Positions 6,242 through 8,229 of a stretch of DNA of 8,229 nucleotides are shown here, piece by piece. The notes below the pieces were generated by a model. It worked only from the letters and a program-made list of their open reading frames with translations, searched no databases and was not told the DNA's origin. Origin of the DNA: Oscillospiraceae bacterium (lineage in GTDB: Bacteria; Bacillota; Clostridia; Oscillospirales; Oscillospiraceae). The stretch is taken from positions 1-8,229 of the forward strand of contig JAEFAK010000074.1 in assembly GCA_016287555.1 (NCBI GenBank), written 5' to 3'. The position numbers and the translations under genes are program-made. Every line of letters begins with the position of its first letter. Position 1 is the first letter of the stretch.

Positions 6242-7234
6242 ATGAGTCAGGTCCTTAAGGATAAGGTCGCGATAGTTACGGGCTCGGGTCAGGGCGTCGG
6301 CCGTGCGGTAGCGCTCGGCTTCGCGAAGCTCGGAGCGAAGGTCGTCACGAATAATCGCAAGCCCGGAAGCACGGGCAGCGCCATGCTTACCGACGCGCAG
6401 TTCGCCGCGCTCAGCGACGAGCGCAAGGAGTGGTACAGAAAGGCCGTCGCCGAGAACGAGGGCGACGCCGCGACCACCGCGCAGGCCATAAGGCTCGCGG
6501 GCGGCGAGGCCGTCCACTGCTTCGCGGACATCTCGAAATTCGAGGACGCCGAGCGCCTCGTCAAGACAGCGATCGAAGCATACGGGCGCATCGACATCGT
6601 CGTCAACGTCGCGGGAGCCTTCGGCTTTTCCAACATCGACGAGATAAGCGAGGAGCTCTGGGACAAGGTCACGAGCATCAAGCCCAAGGGCTACTTCAAC
6701 GTCATCAGGTTCGCCGTCCCCTACATGAAGAAACAGGGCGGCGGGCGCATCATCAACTGCACCTCCCGCGCCTATCAGGGCGATATCATCAAGCACGCGG
6801 AATACTGCGCCGCGAACGCGGGCGTCGTCGGCCTGACGAGGGCGGCCGCCATCGAGCTCTGGCCCTTCGGCATTACCTGCAACGCCTTCTCGCCGTTTGC
6901 GAAGACCCGCGCGGCCTATGAGATGGACGCGGTCTGCGCCGTCACGGAGGAGCCCATCCTCGCCACGGGGCGCAATATCCCGCCCTCCTATGAGACGACC
7001 CCCCTGCCCGACGCGATAGTGCCCTTCCTCGCCTACCTCGCATCCGACGCGGCCTCCGAGGTCTCCGGCAGCGTCTTTGAGCTCGCCGGGAACAAGATAC
7101 AGCTGCACGCAGAGCCCGTCATCTGCAGGACGATGCAGAAGTTCGGCTCGGAATACTGGACCGTCGAGGAGATAGCCGCCGAGGCCAAGAAGAGCCTTTT
7201 CAACGACTACAAGTCCATAGCCAAGCTGAACTGA
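6242..7234 (+). CDS. Short-chain dehydrogenase/reductase (SDR) with altered catalytic tetrad
   Basis: 330 residues, Rossmann-fold NAD(P)-dependent oxidoreductase. Cofactor motif TGSGQGVG at 13-20; NVAG at 122-125 stands in for the usual NNAG. An Asn-Asn-Arg at the end of strand 2 (37-39) suggests NADP(H) rather than NAD. A segment at about 40-75 is longer than in most SDRs, and the C-terminus (from about 285) extends past the usual SDR core. Catalytic Ser175 and Tyr188 are present at the normal 13-residue spacing. The Lys expected at Tyr+4 is Asn192, while the tetrad Asn expected before helix 5 (usual context VNLKG) is Lys147 (context IKPKG). Start: the frame is open far upstream, but only the ATG at 6242 follows both a promoter and a Shine-Dalgarno site. 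The substrate is unknown. Because of its neighbours, a keto or ring intermediate from a polyhydroxylated aromatic is possible; phloroglucinol reductases are SDRs. Divergent from the metallochaperone operon. Confidence 0.9.
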   Translation: MSQVLKDKVAIVTGSGQGVGRAVALGFAKLGAKVVTNNRKPGSTGSAMLTDAQFAALSDERKEWYRKAVAENEGDAATTAQAIRLAGGEAVHCFADISKFEDAERLVKTAIEAYGRIDIVVNVAGAFGFSNIDEISEELWDKVTSIKPKGYFNVIRFAVPYMKKQGGGRIINCTSRAYQGDIIKHAEYCAANAGVVGLTRAAAIELWPFGITCNAFSPFAKTRAAYEMDAVCAVTEEPILATGRNIPPSYETTPLPDAIVPFLAYLASDAASEVSGSVFELAGNKIQLHAEPVICRTMQKFGSEYWTVEEIAAEAKKSLFNDYKSIAKLN

Positions 7235-7237
7235 CGC

Positions 7238-7993
7238 TTATTCAAAGGCGGAGAAGAACTTTTCTCTGTCCAGTCTGAACGCTCTGTTGAAGCGGCCGAG
7301 CTCCAGGAGCCCGGCCGCTCCTCTTTTTATGACGTTGACCTGCTCGACGCAGGTGAAGGCGAGGCGGTATTCCCGCCCGGCGAGCATGCTCTCCGCCTCT
7401 GGGCCGAACTCGCCGAAGGGATAGGCGTAGACCCGGGGCACGTATCCGCAGGCCGCGGCGAGCGCCTCCTCGGCTTTTTCCGTATCGCTCACGAAAGCCG
7501 CCCGGTAGTCCGCTCCGCTCTCGCCCTCCATCCTCAGTATCCCGAAGCGCGGCCTGACGAGGTGCATGTCGAAAGAGTGGTTGGCGAGCTCGACGAGATC
7601 CGAGGCGGCCGCCTCCGCGATGCGTCCGGGACTCATGCAGGAGTAACCCGAGCCGTCCGGATCGGGGTTCCCCGCCCAGGCCATGACCGGAGCCTGCACG
7701 GCCTTCATGCCGTACTTCTCCAGCAGCGGGAGAGCCCGGTCGGCGAAGCTGTCGCGGCCGTCGTCGAAGGTCAGCATGATCGGTTTGTCTGGAAGCTCCG
7801 TCTCTCCGCGGAGCCAGCGGAGCACGTCCCCCGCCCCGACGGCAGTGTATCCGTGATCGCGTATGTAGGCGAGATCTCCCTCGAGCGTCCGCGGGCTTAT
7901 GACGTAGTCCCCGCACCCCGCCTCGTCTTCGAGCAGATGGTGGTACATGACGAGAGGGAGCCTCAGCTCCCGCTCCTGTTTTTTATCGGACAC
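7238..7993 (-). CDS. Polysaccharide deacetylase (CE4/NodB fold, PgaB/IcaB-like)
   Basis: 251 residues from the GTG at 7993-7991. Metal-dependent N- or O-deacetylase of polysaccharides. The N-terminal LPLVMYHHLL (12-21) is typical of the PgaB/IcaB branch. Motif 1 TFDDG at 75-79 supplies the two Asp residues. Motif 2 is H139-SFDM-H144; this His spacing of +5 matches PgaB rather than the +4 of classical NodB. Motif 3 is RVYAYPFGEF at 187-196. Start choice: a frame start at GTG 8008 exists, but GAGGAG (8006-8001) lies 7 nt before the internal GTG at 7993 and would sit inside the longer protein, so I prefer the shorter form. Neither form has a signal peptide or membrane segment, which is odd for an enzyme of exported glycans. 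It may act in the cytoplasm on a precursor or leave by another route. It ends 3 bp from the convergent SDR stop with no terminator between. Confidence 0.85.
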   Translation of the reverse strand: MSDKKQERELRLPLVMYHHLLEDEAGCGDYVISPRTLEGDLAYIRDHGYTAVGAGDVLRWLRGETELPDKPIMLTFDDGRDSFADRALPLLEKYGMKAVQAPVMAWAGNPDPDGSGYSCMSPGRIAEAAASDLVELANHSFDMHLVRPRFGILRMEGESGADYRAAFVSDTEKAEEALAAACGYVPRVYAYPFGEFGPEAESMLAGREYRLAFTCVEQVNVIKRGAAGLLELGRFNRAFRLDREKFFSAFE

Positions 7994-8000
7994 GGCGATG

Positions 8001-8006
8001 CTCCTC
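8001..8006 (-). promoter_or_regulatory. Ribosome binding site that decides the deacetylase start
   Basis: The complement is GAGGAG, 7 nt upstream of GTG 7993. The alternative GTG at 8008 overlaps this site and has no Shine-Dalgarno sequence of its own; the bases before it are the T run of the hairpin. Confidence 0.7.
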
Positions 8007-8011
8007 ACTGA

Positions 8012-8058
8012 AAAACGCTTTTCCCGGGCCGGGCTTCCGGCTGAAGGAAAAGCGTTTT
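8012..8058 (-). terminator. Large terminator-like hairpin upstream of the deacetylase gene
   Basis: A perfect 13-bp outer stem (8012-8024 with 8046-8058) encloses a 21-nt loop that holds a further 5-bp stem (GCCGG 8028-8032 / CCGGC 8037-8041, loop GCTT). Leftward, the stem ends in TTTTT. It lies 8 nt after the stop of the gene at 8067 and ends 5 nt before the deacetylase ribosome binding site. It probably terminates or attenuates transcription from the right-hand gene. No convincing promoter was found between it and the deacetylase. Confidence 0.75.
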
Positions 8059-8066
8059 CTCTCCAT

Positions 8067-8229
8067 TCATTCTTTCCTTAACTCGACGACCCTGAAGCCG
8101 ACGCCGTCCTCGCTGAGATATACGGTACCCGGCATCGGGCCCTCGCTCTGCTTCGGCTCCAGCTTTCCTTCCCTGAAAAGCGCGACGTCCTTCTTCAGAT
8201 GCTCGACGCCCTCATTTCCGTTTACCATA
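8067..8229 (-). CDS. C-terminal part of an unrecognised protein (5' end beyond window)
   Basis: Open on the minus strand from the right edge to a TGA at 8069-8067, giving about 53 residues that end in GVGFRVVELRKE. It contains a Lys/Glu-rich helix-like part (EHLKKDVALF) followed by GPMPGTVYLSEDG. An ATG occurs at 8228-8226, but no upstream sequence is available to test it, so this is most likely the tail of a longer gene. It is followed at once by the terminator hairpin, supporting a true gene end. No family recognised. Confidence 0.6.
   Translation of the reverse strand, partial: MVNGNEGVEHLKKDVALFREGKLEPKQSEGPMPGTVYLSEDGVGFRVVELRKE

Noticed and set aside
7994..8008. Alternative GTG start adding five residues to the deacetylase
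   Set aside because: The ribosome binding site GAGGAG lies inside this extension and is correctly spaced for GTG 7993. No Shine-Dalgarno sequence precedes 8008.

Overview
The window looks like a chromosomal piece of a GC-rich anaerobic Firmicute, probably a gut-type Clostridia member (Oscillospirales-like). That is an inference from four things: an S-layer-homology (SLH) surface protein, strong AAGGAGG-type ribosome binding sites, consensus sigma-A promoters placed in short AT-richer gaps between GC-rich genes, and an oxygen-independent molybdenum hydroxytransferase-type enzyme. No rRNA, tRNA, CRISPR array, transposase or phage gene was seen.

Layout, left to right. (1) Positions 1-1732, minus strand: an exported SLH-domain protein that runs off the left edge, so only its first 577 residues are visible. 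(2) Positions 1733-2124: a 392-bp divergent regulatory region. It holds a consensus promoter for each flanking gene and two pairs of direct repeats with an 11-bp period, of the kind bound by OmpR/PhoB-family response regulators. (3) Positions 2125-4851, plus strand: a 908-residue molybdopterin enzyme of the DMSO-reductase superfamily, closest in motifs to the large subunit of pyrogallol-phloroglucinol transhydroxylase. (4) Positions 4868-4898: a strong bidirectional terminator. (5) Positions 6094-4909, minus strand: a two-gene operon with an 8-nt overlap, encoding a CobW/COG0523 GTPase reduced to its G domain and a protein with a duplicated His/Cys-rich metal-binding tail. (6) Positions 6095-6241: a compact divergent promoter region. 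(7) Positions 6242-7234, plus strand: a short-chain dehydrogenase/reductase (SDR) whose catalytic Asn and Lys appear to be swapped. (8) Positions 7993-7238, minus strand: a PgaB/IcaB-like polysaccharide deacetylase, convergent with the SDR and only 3 bp from it. (9) Positions 8012-8058: a large terminator-like hairpin. (10) Positions 8229-8067, minus strand: the C-terminus of an unrecognised protein.

Working hypothesis (inference): positions 2125-7234 form an accessory metabolic module acting on a polyhydroxylated aromatic or related compound. The molybdoenzyme would rearrange or remove hydroxyls, the unusual SDR would act on the product or a ring/keto intermediate, and the GTPase plus His/Cys-rich protein would deliver a metal to an enzyme of the pathway. 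The transhydroxylase-like protein keeps the core molybdenum-site residues (His149, Asp180, Ser181), but several pocket positions differ from the Pelobacter enzyme as I remember it, and no iron-sulfur small subunit is encoded beside it. A new substrate or a partner-free enzyme is therefore plausible. The flanking SLH and deacetylase genes look like ordinary cell-surface functions.
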